Assembly (NCBI GenBank): GCA_014529385.2
Contig: CM043968.1
Coordinates: forward strand, 125,013,518 to 125,077,517
DNA: 64,000 nt
DNA from: Adiantum capillus-veneris
Lineage: Eukaryota; Streptophyta; Polypodiopsida; Polypodiales; Pteridaceae
Direction of reading: 5' to 3'
Within the stretch, counting starts at the first letter, position 1, and every line of letters begins with the position of its first letter. Of this stretch, positions 22,959 to 34,016 are shown piece by piece. The notes below the pieces were generated by a model that was given only the letters and a program-made list of their open reading frames with translations, ran no database searches and was not told where the DNA came from. The position numbers were made by a program, and so were the translations under genes.

Positions 22959-23549
22959 CTAAGACCATTTGGGTATCATTTCAATATTGAAAAGATAAGC
23001 ATTCGGTATGTCATCATCTACTCCTTCAGGAGCTTCCCCGTTGTGTATCTTTGAAAGATGATCCGCTCGTAGATGGGTTTTACCCTTTTTGACCACCACT
23101 GTCAAATCAAACTCTATCAATATAATAAACCAGCGTACAATTCTCCCTGTATTGCATGGTTTATTTACCAGATACAAAAGAGCTTGATGATCTGTGAAGA
23201 ACACAAATTTTTTTGCGAGCAAATAATGCCGAAATTTCTTTACAGCATAAATCATTCCTAACCCCTCTCTTTCGGTGGTTGTGTAGTTCTTTTCCGCACT
23301 GTTTAACTGTTGGCTTGCATAACAAACTAGAAAATCCATTGTTCCGTCTCTAGGTTGAGCTAGAATACTCCCGATTGCATATGCAGAAGCATCAATGTGA
23401 ACATGGAATATCTTTTCCCAATCTGGTGCTTTAAGTACAGGTGCTGATACAAGGTTTTCCTTTAGCTTTTGGAATGAAGTTTCACACTCCTCAATCCAAT
23501 TGAAATTGACTAGCAAACGATACAGAGGTTGTGCAATGAGTGCATACAT
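22959..23549 (-). pseudogene. RNase H domain of element E pol
   Basis: Contains FHVHIDASAYAIGSILAQ, YASQQLNSAEKNYTTTEREGLGMIYAVKKFRHYLL and FFTDHQALLYLV, the usual Ty3/gypsy RNase H motifs, with the linker to integrase after it. This whole domain and the RT are absent from D. A stop separates it from the RT part (about 23552). Confidence 0.9.
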
Positions 23550-23561
23550 ATATATGAATCT

Positions 23562-24602
23562 TCAATAATATCCGCAGTGTCCCATGAAGGATTGCACTTG
23601 TTTCGCATTAGTAGCCCTGGGTAGGTCTACTATGACTTTGACTTTGTCTAGGTCAGTGGTTATGCCATTTCTTGAGACAATGTGTCCTAAGATGTGGCCT
23701 TGACTAACCATAAAAATACACTTTTCCGGGTTAAGACAGATTCGATATGTCTTGCATTTTTCAAATACCTTTTGCAAATGGTCAATATGTTCCTCTCACA
23801 GAAGAGAGTGTACACAAAGATCATCCATGTATATTTCTAAGAATATTCTCGCGTATTCTTTGAACACGTGCATCATTAACCTTTGGAAGGTAGCTGGGGC
23901 ATTAGTTAAGCAAAACGGCATAACTCGATACGCATAAATTCCCCATTCTGTGGCAAACGCAGTTTTGTGTTGATCCTCCATTGCAATTGCCAGTTGGTTG
24001 TATCCTGAAAACCCGTCCAGAAAGGAATAAGCCCGTTTTCCAGCCACCCTCTCAAGTACATGTTCTATGATTGGCAAGGGATAATTATCCCTTATGGTGG
24101 CTGCATTTACCTTTTTGAGGTTTACACATACTCACAGTTTTTCGTTCTTTTTGGGGAGTACCACAATGGGTGACACCCAATCTGTATGTTTGATTTCATA
24201 GATGAATTCAGCTTCCATCAGCTTGTCAATCTCCTCTTTGATTCATTTAGCAAATGTGTCATTATATGTATAAGGACATTGTTTGCTAGATTTTGCATTT
24301 GATTTCAAAGGAATTGTATGTTGGCATATCGCTGGATCAACTCCTTTGAGGTCTTTGTAGGACCATGCAAACACATCTTTATACTCCTTGAGAAGTTGTG
24401 TTAACCGTTCTTCTTCTTCAGGCTCTAAATCGGTTGCTATATAGACCGGCTGATGCTTTTCACCTGGTTCAGCAAGGTCTATCCTTTTTGCCTTTTCTGG
24501 CCCATCGTAAGATTCTTGGTTGGTTCTTTCCCTGATTGGTGGTGTCATTATGATTTTTCTGTCCTGGATGGTAAATTTCCGATAGTGTGATGGTACATTC
24601 AT
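23562..24602 (-). pseudogene. Reverse transcriptase of element E
   Basis: Shows TDLEPEEEERLTQLLKEYKDVFAWSYKDLKG upstream, then [43 protein letters not shown] and the catalytic YMDD (about 23840). These fit Athila/Tat-type RTs. Stops at about 24245, 24132 and 23795 interrupt it. Confidence 0.92.
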
Positions 24603-24911
24603 GTTTCCCTTCTTTGACTCCCCTTTACCATCACTATCTTCCTCAGTAGTCCATACATCTCGTAAGGACCATTTCAGTTCTTGGTATTTCTGTTTACGCT
24701 CCAGTTTGGTTCACTATTGGTCTTTTGTTGTTTCTTTTTTTGATTTTTGTGATTTTGTTTCTGTTTTAGCTTTTCGTACTTGTTTTATTTCCTCTCGCGT
24801 TCTTTCCCTTCGAACTTTTGAGAATCTTCCTGATATTTGATCTTTTACACAATCCTCTGCTTTTACAAGTATTAGATAGTGAGTTTTATCTTTTATCCTT
24901 TATCCTGGGCA
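24603..24911 (-). other. Linker between protease 1 region and RT in element E
   Basis: Lys/Glu-rich, poorly conserved and broken by stops. It lies inside the interval removed in D. Confidence 0.5.
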
Positions 24912-25978
24912 TCAGGTTCTCTCTCGCTTTGTTTTCTTCTCGTTTTCTCCTATAGCATTCTTGGCTCTAGGGTGCTGGTTAGCAAAATCATAAAACTTGA
25001 TATTCTTTGTTTTCTCCCCACGCTCACTTGAGTTGTCTGAACACTCATTATCTGCATCATTATTTACTTCTAGATGCTCAGAGGAGTTATAAAACTCTTC
25101 TTGTTCTGGTGGTTCTATCATTTCATCTCCTCCTGGTATAATGCTTACCATGTAGTAGGGTAGCACATCATAGCCATCCTTGTCGCAAAATTTTGTTGTT
25201 GGACTATTTGTAATGGTACAGACATCCAATGTTGCTAGTATGTGTTCCCATTCTAGAGGTTCCAAGGCATCTTCAGGGAAAGGTTCCGAATATGCTCCTT
25301 GTCCTCAATCGCTCTTTCTAAGACACATTCCTCTCTTCTTAGGATTCCACAATGTGAAGCTCCGCACATCCATAGCTCTTTTTGTTGCCCTAACCATGCT
25401 GGGAGTTCCGATCCTGCTAATGTAGCTGAATCAAATTCTTCCACTGGTGTCTGGTTCACATCCTTGTAACTATGGTCTTTCAGGTGTATTTTAGTTGTCT
25501 TTCCATGTCTGAGGTATATGTGGTCGTAACCCCAATCTTGTACCATCTTCAATTGTCGCATGAATGGTCTTCCCAAGATGATCTCATAATTGTTCTTTTT
25601 GTCAAAATCGACTATTGCAAATGTATGCTCATACTCGATTCCACATGAAGTGACAATCACTTTTTCTAAGAGTCCTAGAGGCTTCTCCATGAACCCATCT
25701 GCCAATTGCAATTTCATTCTGGTAGCTCTTAAAGCTGGTTTTCCCTATTTTTTCCAGATTTCCTTGGTGGCGATAGCAACTCCCGCTCCACTGTCAAGAA
25801 TAGCTTTGGAAACTACTCCTTGGAATTCTACTGGTAACGTGATGTTTCCATCTTCTCCCTCGCAATACTCTCCAACCTTGTTTAATGATACTGGCCTAGT
25901 GTTTGAGGCCTGTCCAATTCTCTGATCCCTTCCTGAATCTTCAAGGTGGGGTCTTTCACTCCAAATTTTTATAGGCAT
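24912..25978 (-). pseudogene. Protease 1 and flanking acidic region (element E)
   Basis: LDSGAGVAIATKEIWKK (about 25800-25750) and, after a stop at 25743, IILGRPFMRQLKMVQDWGYDHIYLRHG (about 25570-25490) are the two halves of a retropepsin. They are followed by PVEEFDSATLAGSELPAW, a Cys-containing WMCGASHCGILRREECVLERA and an acidic tail to 24912. Closely matches D residues 1250-1565. A second frameshift falls near 25260. Confidence 0.9.
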
Positions 25979-26196
25979 TTACCTACTGTGGTCCACATGT
26001 TTGGTCGTAACCTTAGGAGTTCGGCTAATGTGATTGTGCATGCCACCGGGGTGGACAATAACTCAATCAATCCTTGTGAATCCATCACTATGTTAGAAGA
26101 AAGTCTTTGAGATGGGATTGCTCTCACTTCAGACTTGGCTTCATACTCTCCTAGATAAGAGGGTAGAGTTTTCAGCGAGTCTGGTTGGCTGTGCCC
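25979..26196 (-). other. Short broken stretch between gag and protease 1 of E
   Basis: Homologous to D 53400-53640 (translates in parts to SLKTLPSYLGEYEAKSEVRAIPS), with stops. Part of the same polyprotein. Confidence 0.6.
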
Positions 26197-28065
26197 CTAA
26201 CTAATTGATCCCTGGTCTCCCCCTTGTGAATGTATATCAAAGTTCATTTGCGACCTTGCCTCAAATTCTTCAATAGGAGGTAAGATCTCATTCTTCTCTT
26301 TTCTCATGCTATTCATGTGGTTACTCACCCTGTTAGCCTCGTTGGCCTCATGGATTTGCTTCCACAGATCATCTAGACTGTTACAGTCCTTACCCATTTC
26401 TGTCAATGTTTTCGGCTGAAACCTGTCACTTGCCTCATCTGTTGTATTTGGAACTATGATAGGCTCTCCTCTGGACTCATAGGAATTTGTGAGTCTTTCC
26501 TTCGTTTCTACTTGTTCCTCTAAAGTTGGTTGGATAGGGGTTGGAGTTGGTACTTCATGCCAATTTACAGGTTTACCAAGCGGGTCTTCCATCAATGATT
26601 GCGCTGTTTCCATAATATTTCTACACATTTTCAACCTTTGTTTTTCTATTTCATCATATGGATAAGTCATCCATCTTTGCTCCTTGGTTTGGTTCTTTTT
26701 GAGTCTGGCTTCATAAGCTTTTAGAAGTGCATCCAACTGCTCATTTACCTTGTCTGCCAGTACTGATCCTCCTGATCTTGCACTTTTGGGCTCTGCTATT
26801 TCCTTGGGTGCTATGGTTGCCTTGGTGTGTGAGCTTAAGCTAGCTAGATCCTCTAACCGCTCTAATCTGTCCTTTGTGTGTTTTAACTCCTCGGATAGAG
26901 CTGTTTGCTCTCGTTCTTTCTTGGCTTTCATATGCGCCTTTCTAGCTTTCCAAGTGCTTCTCTGATTTTTTGTTTCTGAACTTGGGGCATCGGTTTTTGG
27001 CTCTTCAATTATGGGTTCGTTCGTCATTCTTTGAGCTTGGGCTCGTGTCACCGCCTGAATATGTATGATTGTTTCATTTTCTGACCCTCCACTGGAAGGT
27101 ACCGTTTCTAGCATGTTTAAGGTAGTTTTTGCTCCTTTGCTCGGGTTTTTAGGGCAATCGGAAATCAAATGAGTAACTCCACACTCGGTGCAATATGCGT
27201 TGACTCTAATGATTTCGTCATGAGGACAGTCTCTTAGCCAATGGTCTCCACCACACTTGTAGTAGGGTCCCTTGGGTTGTTGAGGTGCTCCTTGAGCTCC
27301 TCTTTGTTGGTATGAATGTCTTTGTCCGCCCATGCCTCCGTTGGTTATGAACAACAATGTTTGTTCATCTAAGCTATATCTTCCTTCTCCTGCTGCATGT
27401 GCAGCTGTTGGTGGTCGTGTACTTATTATCATGCTCCATGGTTCTGGTGTCAAGGGTTCTTCCAGTGGATAATAGACAGAGTTTGCCGCATATCCATTGA
27501 GATCTTCATAATATGCATGCATAGGCACCAAAGCCTTCTCCTCTGATTCGGTTACGGTTGGGGTGTATCTTATACCGATTGGTCGTATTCTGGTAGGGGT
27601 GGTTGTTGCCCCAACACTGGTTGTGGTCTTTCTACACCTACAGGTCCTGGTAGGTTGCCTGCTTGATACCTAGGCATTGGTGGAACTTGAGGAGAAGCTA
27701 CCTGAGCTTGGGGAGCGTAAGGTCTCTCTCTCACATATCTCTTGTTATAATAACATTTCTCTCTCCCATGGTTTGTGAGAATTCATCGATAAACTCTTCA
27801 AACACTTCCTCCATAGACTCAAAGTCTCTACGCTCTACAGAGTCAAACCAAGTAGCAGCATCATCCTCTAGGGTTAGTCCAAACCCTGAAAATTGGGTAT
27901 GAAAGTCTAACACCTCTTCAGCTCTAATTACACGCACAAAGGCTGCTACATGATCTCTTGGATCTCTGTTTCCTGTGTATTTCTTGTTTACCCATTTTTG
28001 CACTTGAGAAGGTCTAATTCTACGATGGTCTACAAACCTCATCATTGGATCTCCACGTCCTAATC
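26197..28065 (-). pseudogene. gag C-terminal part with zinc knuckles (element E)
   Basis: From the T insertion site: VDHRRIRPSQVQKW, then a capsid-like region (FGLTLEDDAATWFDS; 28050-27730), a break, then 27531-26197. The latter has two knuckles of spacing C-x2-C-x3-H-x4-C; in the first one the initial Cys is Tyr (YYKCGGDHWLRDC), the second is intact (CTECGVTHLISDC). A coiled-coil region (KKEREQTALSEELKHTKDRLERLEDL) follows. The N-terminal part of the same gag is at 34017-35250, on the other side of T. Confidence 0.85.
28056..28065. repeat. Target-site duplication of element T (left)
   Basis: CGTCCTAATC; an identical 10-mer is at 34017-34026. A 9-11 bp duplication is the mark of Mutator-like elements. 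Taking out T and one copy makes the E gag frame continuous. Confidence 0.85.
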
Positions 28066-28102
28066 GAAGTATCCCTAACTCCGAGCAAGATTTTCCGAGC
28101 AA
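28066..28102 (+). repeat. Left terminal inverted repeat of T
   Basis: Pairs with 33981-34016. The outer 15 bp are diverged (14 of the first 20 positions match); the inner part from 28081 is nearly identical and contains two CCGAGCAA boxes. Confidence 0.8.
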
Positions 28103-30180
28103 TCTCTAAACCGAGCAAAGGAGCAAGATACAATAACAAAAAAGCAAGGAGCTCTCTTAATTTTTAGCACACAAACCAAGGGAGCGGGTAGAGGTTTTAT
28201 TTTTCACGTGATTTCAATATTTTGTTGTAGCTTATATATATACAATCACTAATAAGTAGACACTAAGCTAGCAATGCCCAAAATTGAAATTTTGTGACAT
28301 GTCAATAGAAAGATACATAGTGCTATTACAATGTATGAAACTTAAGGACAATTGTCTATGAGTTGCAAGTCCTCTAATATGCAAGTCTAATGAGCTAGTG
28401 ATGGCTGTAAAATAGAAATCTTTGTTATGGACTAAATAGGATAAGGACTAAAATAAACAATTATAAAGATACTGCAATTTTGCACAAGCATAAGTCTTAC
28501 AAATACTTTTAATTGTGTCCATTCCAGAAACCTCTTTCTCAATTTTAGACCAATTTGAATTGTGTAAAGCTAGAAACCTCTTTCTTAGAGTATGGTAGAA
28601 CGCTCCCATCAAAAAGAATATTTTTTTCTATTTTCACAAATGTAGGGCCCATGGAAAATAGCTGTAAAGAATTTTTTATTATTAGAACACAAGGCTAGAT
28701 CCACACTAGCAAAAACAAAATGGTTTTGACATATTCTCCTATAAAAAAGAGCTCCTCATTCTCTTAGTTTTTCTATTTTTTTCGACATCATAACTTTCTA
28801 TTGGATTGACACAACTAGGTTTGGTATGGGCGCAAGATTGTTGTTTCTACTAATAGGGTGAGTAATTTTGTCACAAGCAGCCATCATTCCTCCCCGTATT
28901 AATCCCACATTGTGAAGTATGGCAACATCATGTGCTTCTATTTGTTTTGTCTTTGCTTAGCTAGTTAGGTTTGACATTGGAGATAGGGGGAATATTGGCC
29001 TTTGTAGCCCTCATACACAAATGCCAGTTGTTTGCAAACTTAGCTAGGTGCATTAATTGTGTGTGAGGGCTACAAAAGCCGATAGTCCTAGTCCTACCTC
29101 TATTGGGTTGATGTTTGGGAAAGGTCTACCTCAGCTTAACCTTGAGTTGATTGAAAATCAAGATTACTGGACCACAAACATTGACAAAGGGAATAAAAAT
29201 CAATAAAATATATAATTTTCTTCAAAAATCCTAATTTGTAAATTTTTACTTGTACTTCTAGGTTGCATGTTTACAAGGAGGAAGCTCACCCGAAAGAGAA
29301 TAACCTACTTTCTTGAACATGACCCTCTCAAATAAAATCGCATGGACACATACCAATAAGAGTGTTTTTAGATGGTGTCCCAGCTAGGGCTTGCCAAAAA
29401 CACACTTTTGTAATTGAAGAAAATAAGGGAATATTAAAAACTAATCAACTATTAGGTCAAAATTTGAAGCATTTCCTGTTGTAATTCCAACTCGTAGATG
29501 TATACTTTTAGCTTGAACTTTCCTCCAATTTGGAGGTTGATCAAGGGCTCAAGATGCACAACCTTACCATGCGTGTAGAGTAGGTAAACAATCTTTGATT
29601 TGAATTGAGCTTTTGTTTGATGCCTTCGTCATATTTGCAGGAGTAGGTCATCTGTAGGCTGGTTTCAAAAAGAAGGGACCATCATAGTGATTATGGGGCA
29701 CCACCCATGCACATAGTGCTTTCCCATCTGCTAACACTAGCAAGAGACATCATCTGCTAGGAGATATAGTTGTGGACTTATTTTGTATCCCTCTGGATTC
29801 TTCCCTCTCTTACGACCTATGCCCCTTAGGATTCTTCACCCTTTGTGCCAGTTGTGCCCCTTTGGATTGTTTATTCTTTGCCATGTGCCCCTAAGGGACC
29901 ACTTGCACCGCCTTCATGAAGCTAGTGCAGATTCTTCATGAAGCCTAATAAAGTCCAAAACCATAACACCTCCTACCTTCAAAGCTCACTGTGTTGAGAT
30001 TGTGTTATCACGATCACTATGGGAATGAATAATCTGCATGATAGTGTAAATCTTTCAAAATCTTCTTGGTGGATCAGCATGCGACATACAGCCTGGCAAG
30101 TCACCTACTGTTGCACTTCTTTGAGTGTCATATTGGAGACTCTCTCTATCTCTCTCTAGCACCATGTTTTGGTGTGTGTC
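28103..30180. other. AT-rich interior of T, no gene seen
   Basis: No ORF with a recognisable domain. It includes a foldback at about 28975-29105: tttgtagccctca (29001) and tgagggctacaaa (29064) are complementary arms about 50 nt apart, with weaker pairing outside. Confidence 0.5.
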
Positions 30181-30210
30181 CTTAAAGTTAGTTCAAGGCA
30201 CATGAGAAAA

Positions 30211-30228
30211 CACACACACACACACACA

Positions 30229-30260
<32 letters not shown>
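30211..30260 (+). repeat. (CA)n-(CT)n compound microsatellite
   Basis: About 20 bp of CA repeats followed by about 30 bp of CT repeats. Confidence 0.95.
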
Positions 30261-30263
<3 letters not shown>

Positions 30264-30475
30264 AAAAACAAATCGCACCAATACTTATATAAGCAAGACA
30301 AAAAGTTCCTGAACAATCAAAGTACGAAGTCACCCATGATTCCAATTTCGAACACCAGTAAAGAAGTGGAAGTCGTGATCTGTCAAAGGCAGCTTCCTCA
30401 ACTTAGGAATGTCTGATGACAGTAGCTGGTTGCGGCAACAAAGGATGAAGAAAAACATTCATTTATTGCACTAGG

Positions 30476-30710
30476 TCAATAAATCAGGATCGTCATCGGC
30501 GGGTGCAGCCTTCTTGGATTGTGGGTTGTCCTCATTAGGTTGAGGAGGGATAGGGGAGGTGGCATTGTTGTTGTTGTCAAGCTTGTCATCCACATTGTAG
30601 TTGGGATCAAGAGATTTCTTGATCCCTGCCGTGCCTGCTTCAACCATGGATTGAAAGCCAACTCATCAGCTACGGCTATCCATACACAATCCAAATCTCC
30701 CACCCATAGC
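30476..30710 (-). other. Possible captured coding fragment in T
   Basis: The minus strand reads GDLDCVWIAVADELAFNPWLKQARQG, then, in a shifted frame, an acidic Asn/Pro-rich stretch ending in DDDPDLL and a stop. It looks like the C-terminal end of some protein with one frameshift. Not recognised; low certainty. Confidence 0.3.
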
Positions 30711-30812
30711 AGTGTCGACCCAAGTCCACCACCTTCCCCATCCTTCTCCTTCCTGTTATTGCCTTTTTTTTGCTGATATGCATACTCTCTCTCGCTTACC
30801 TCTCTATCACGT

Positions 30813-30813
<1 letters not shown>

Positions 30814-30866
<53 letters not shown>
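30814..30866 (+). repeat. (CT)n microsatellite
   Basis: About 26 CT units. The Ser/Leu and Arg/Glu repeat ORFs over it are artefacts. Confidence 0.95.
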
Positions 30867-30869
<3 letters not shown>

Positions 30870-31548
30870 TATATCCTGCACAAATGAGCCATTCGCAAGC
30901 TCCGTTCGGCAAAAAAGTGCAGCGTGGCCCAGCTTACCCCACCACACAGCTGTCTTTCCATGATGGGCCATGTGTATGACTCCATGCATCGGAATGAAGA
31001 CCAACCGTTCAGGTGTTGATTAGTTCTAGGCCAATGCTCTTGCATGTAGCTAAATGCAATAAGGGCTTTCTGATGGCAATCTTTGATGCCGAAAGGTCCA
31101 ATCAGAATCAGACTCATTTGCTGCAAGCGCGAACCATCAAATGGGAGGTCCCCAACTGGAAAAAGCAAGTGAAGGGCATAGTCTCGTTGCATGACCACAT
31201 AGAGCATCCCCCCATAGGGCCGACAGTCGCCAGTCGCCGATCGTGACTAAGTGTGGGGCCTTCCAGCTTTGGAAGGGCCTCTTAGCCGAGAAATTCATGC
31301 CCATAATCTCATTGCTGCGTATCTACAGACCAACAGATTTGCAATTGCTTACACACATCGATCAAGAGGAAACAGAAGGGTTTGGGGTGCATTGTTGTGG
31401 ACTCGATTATCTTCCTAACCTGGAGCCGCTATCAGCAAGGCTCTGCACAGCACTGCACCGCCGCTATCATTAAGGCTGCTCCGCACTGCTCTACGTCCAT
31501 GTGGGCTGCTCTGCACCGCCGCTATCAGCACGACATCATCTCTATCAT

Positions 31549-31591
<43 letters not shown>
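31549..31591 (+). repeat. (CT)n microsatellite
   Basis: About 20 CT units, preceded by a short GC-richer region (31440-31530) in which ccgccgctatca is repeated. Confidence 0.95.
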
Positions 31592-31595
<4 letters not shown>

Positions 31596-31699
31596 CACCA
31601 ATTGACTTTGGGTTGATCGTTTTATTGATCAACAACGATACATACACTCTGGTCATGTTAAACAAGTAAGTGGCTCCATATGTAGACAACGAAGGTTGG

Positions 31700-32110
31700 C
31701 AGTGATCAAGTGGATGGAGTGATCAAGCGGAGGGTTTACGCACACCCGGCCATAAAATCTTCGAAATTCCAGTCATTGAAGAGGTCACGCCGTATTGCAT
31801 GGCATCGTGTGAGACGGGGTGCATCAGAAGCAGTAAAGCTTTGCGCTGAGACAGGGACCACTCTGGCACTTCGGCAAAATGAGGTGGGTTCACGTTGGAT
31901 AGGCTGTCTCCCGGTTGCCCAGCAGCAAGACACTTCAGCATCTGATCGAACGAAGTAGTTTCTCATCATCTCCGAGGAGGGTGTGTCCATATCAGGGCAA
32001 GCAAGGACTGCAGAGTCAAGACTCATATAATGGGCTGTCCTCTAAACCTCAAGGAACAGAAGAACCGAAGAAGGAGACAAGTATGCCTCCCCGCGTTTTC
32101 GTCAGTAGCT
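31700..32110. other. Moderate-GC segment in T, possible captured sequence
   Basis: Open on both strands for 70-100 codons and of different composition from the AT-rich and CT-rich surroundings. No family recognised. It could be a captured host fragment, as in Pack-MULEs. Confidence 0.3.
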
Positions 32111-32120
32111 TCCACAGAAA

Positions 32121-32146
32121 GCTCTCTCTCTCTCTCTCTCTCTCTA
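32121..32146 (+). repeat. (CT)n microsatellite
   Basis: About 12 CT units. Confidence 0.9.
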
Positions 32147-32365
32147 GCCGGCGCGCACTTTACAGCAGTTCAAGGCAGTGCTCGAAGAAAACCTTTTTCC
32201 AAAAACTTTGTGTAACAACAGAAACCTGTAAAATTTAAATTGATAAAATTTGAAGGCTTTACACGGAATTACTCTTCTTTTTCAATTTTGTAGGTTTTCT
32301 CATCTTCAAATATAAACAGGTAAATTTCAAGATTTGTAGGTGAAATTACACTAAACCTAGGTTTT

Positions 32366-32427
32366 TTCGAGCACTGTTTCAAGGTAGGTTCTTTCTCTCT
32401 CTTTCTCTCTCTATCAAGGGCAGGTTC

Positions 32428-32489
<62 letters not shown>

Positions 32490-32519
32490 TTATGGCAAAA
32501 GAGCACTGGTTCAAGGCAG

Positions 32520-32558
<39 letters not shown>

Positions 32559-32600
32559 GACAATTCAAGGGTAGGTTGAACTCTCGTCGTCGGATAGATC
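32366..32600 (+). repeat. Repeated modules of (CT)n with a short unique phrase
   Basis: The phrase agcactg-ttcaaggyaggtt plus a CT tract occurs at about 32366 and 32503, and a shortened form at 32410 and 32565. CT tracts at 32391-32412, 32430-32484 and 32522-32557. This is a block-duplicated minisatellite built on microsatellites. The region 32580-32640 (cgtcggatagat..cctacgac) recurs at 32750-32810. Confidence 0.8.
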
Positions 32601-33439
32601 TTTAAGTTTCCTACGACATTAAAATTCTCTTCTTCTCGGTTGTGTGTGGGCTACTAAAAAGAGGAAAATGGTTTAGCTTTTCAATCACCCAAATGTGGTA
32701 GATTGGTTATGCCATTTCCCACTTGAATAACAAGGTATTGAGTTCCACTCTCCTCGTCGGATAGATATTTAAGGTCTCTTGGGATAGTTTCCTACGACGT
32801 TAAAATTCTCATCTTCTTCTTCTCTCTCTTTTTAGGCAAAACCATCTCCATTCAAAATTCGAGGAAAAATTCCGCCAGTAACCTTTGCCTCTCAAAACTG
32901 ACAAAGTTAGCATCTCCATAGATAAACTAGTAAAAATTTGTTGATTTGCATGAGCAGCAATGTTTCGGAAAAATGTGTCTCAGCTTAATATCGTGTCGTT
33001 TTCAATTTAAAAAATGCCGATTGAGAGTCAGAGGAAAAGGAGAAATTCCGCCCCAAGATAGAGAAAAATATTACAAAAAACCAAAAAGATAACGTAATTT
33101 GCTAAAATTTTCTCTTGGCAAAATCAAGAAAAGGAACTTTGTATGTTTGGGAAAATGATTTTTCTTGAACACTGATGAGCAGCTACAAGCCTAAATATGG
33201 TGCCTATGGCCGTTAAGTCCCTAATAGCTTTGCGAGAGAGTGACCCATTCATCCTTAATCGATCTTACAGGATGGATGGGGTAATAAGTTTGTACTTTGG
33301 AACCTAAAAAAAAAAGCTTATCATAAGTAACCTCATCAAACAAAACCATAATATTGTGGATCTTCTCCTTTTGTTTTTCCTTGCTCCATTTCTTCTTCTT
33401 CTGCTTGACCAATGCCGCCTTCTTTGTTCTTTCTCTCTC

Positions 33440-33549
33440 TCTACCACTGTGCGCCGGCGTGCACCCTTGAAGGTACTTTAGATGGTGTAGTTTAGATGGC
33501 AGTCTGCTGTTGTGGCAAAACTGTTTCCGAATACAAACCGCCACGAGAG

Positions 33550-33611
<62 letters not shown>

Positions 33612-33720
33612 CGCGCGCTAGCGTGCACCCTTGAAGGCAGTTTAGATGGAATCCATGTGTCGCGACAAAAATGCTGCTGAAACTGCTAGGAAAGATGGGC
33701 TGCAACACGAGTGTACTGGG
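33440..33720 (+). repeat. Duplicated module flanking a (CT)n tract
   Basis: The phrase gcgtgcacccttgaagg followed by a ctttagatgg-like string occurs at about 33456 and 33623, each next to a CT tract; the main tract is 33551-33609 (about 29 units). Same expansion style as at 32366-32600. Confidence 0.85.
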
Positions 33721-33980
33721 AAGTTGGCAACACATGTGGATGTCGCCAACGCCGAGTGCAAGGAGAGTCCATTCCAGACGAGGCTCCCTATCCATGCATT
33801 CCACCAATGTTGGAGTAAATCCATTGAGGAAATTTAAACTACATTTTTTTCAAGTTAACTACATTTTCTTAAACTCTTCAAGTGGATTTTCTCCTTCTCT
33901 ATTATAAGGCTAAGTTGAGGACACTTTTCTCGAGCAGTACATTCCACCCTCTTGTTCACACTACTCGCTCGAACTATAGG

Positions 33981-34016
33981 TTGCTCGGAAAACTTTGCTC
34001 GGTGTTTGGTAAAACT
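33981..34016 (-). repeat. Right terminal inverted repeat of T
   Basis: Inverse of 28066-28102; ends at the 10-bp duplication starting at 34017. Confidence 0.8.

Larger units (their letters stand above)
28066..34016. mobile_element. Mutator-like TIR element T, non-autonomous
   Basis: 5.95 kb insertion in gag of E. The ends are inverted repeats of about 36 bp; the inner 22 bp are best (CCGAGCAAGATTTTCCGAGC at 28081 against CCGAGCAAAGTTTTCCGAGC read from 34002). It is flanked by a 10-bp direct repeat. No transposase domain is seen on either strand. It contains many (CT)n tracts and several unrecognised, partly open segments that could be captured gene pieces. Class is inferred from duplication length and TIRs, with no transposase to confirm it. 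Confidence 0.75.

Noticed and set aside
31710-32026. Opposed ORFs of 70-100 codons in T as real genes
   Set aside because: Both strands open at once, no family recognised, no start context; kept only as a possible captured fragment.
32269-32568. ORFs coding for Arg-Glu or Ser-Leu repeats
   Set aside because: They are translations of (CT)n tracts; the same applies at 30770-31004, 31382-31594 and 33221-33807.
28081-34002. TIR element ends placed at the first CCGAGC box
   Set aside because: No direct repeat flanks those points. Moving out to 28066 and 34016 gives a 10-bp duplication and restores the gag frame.
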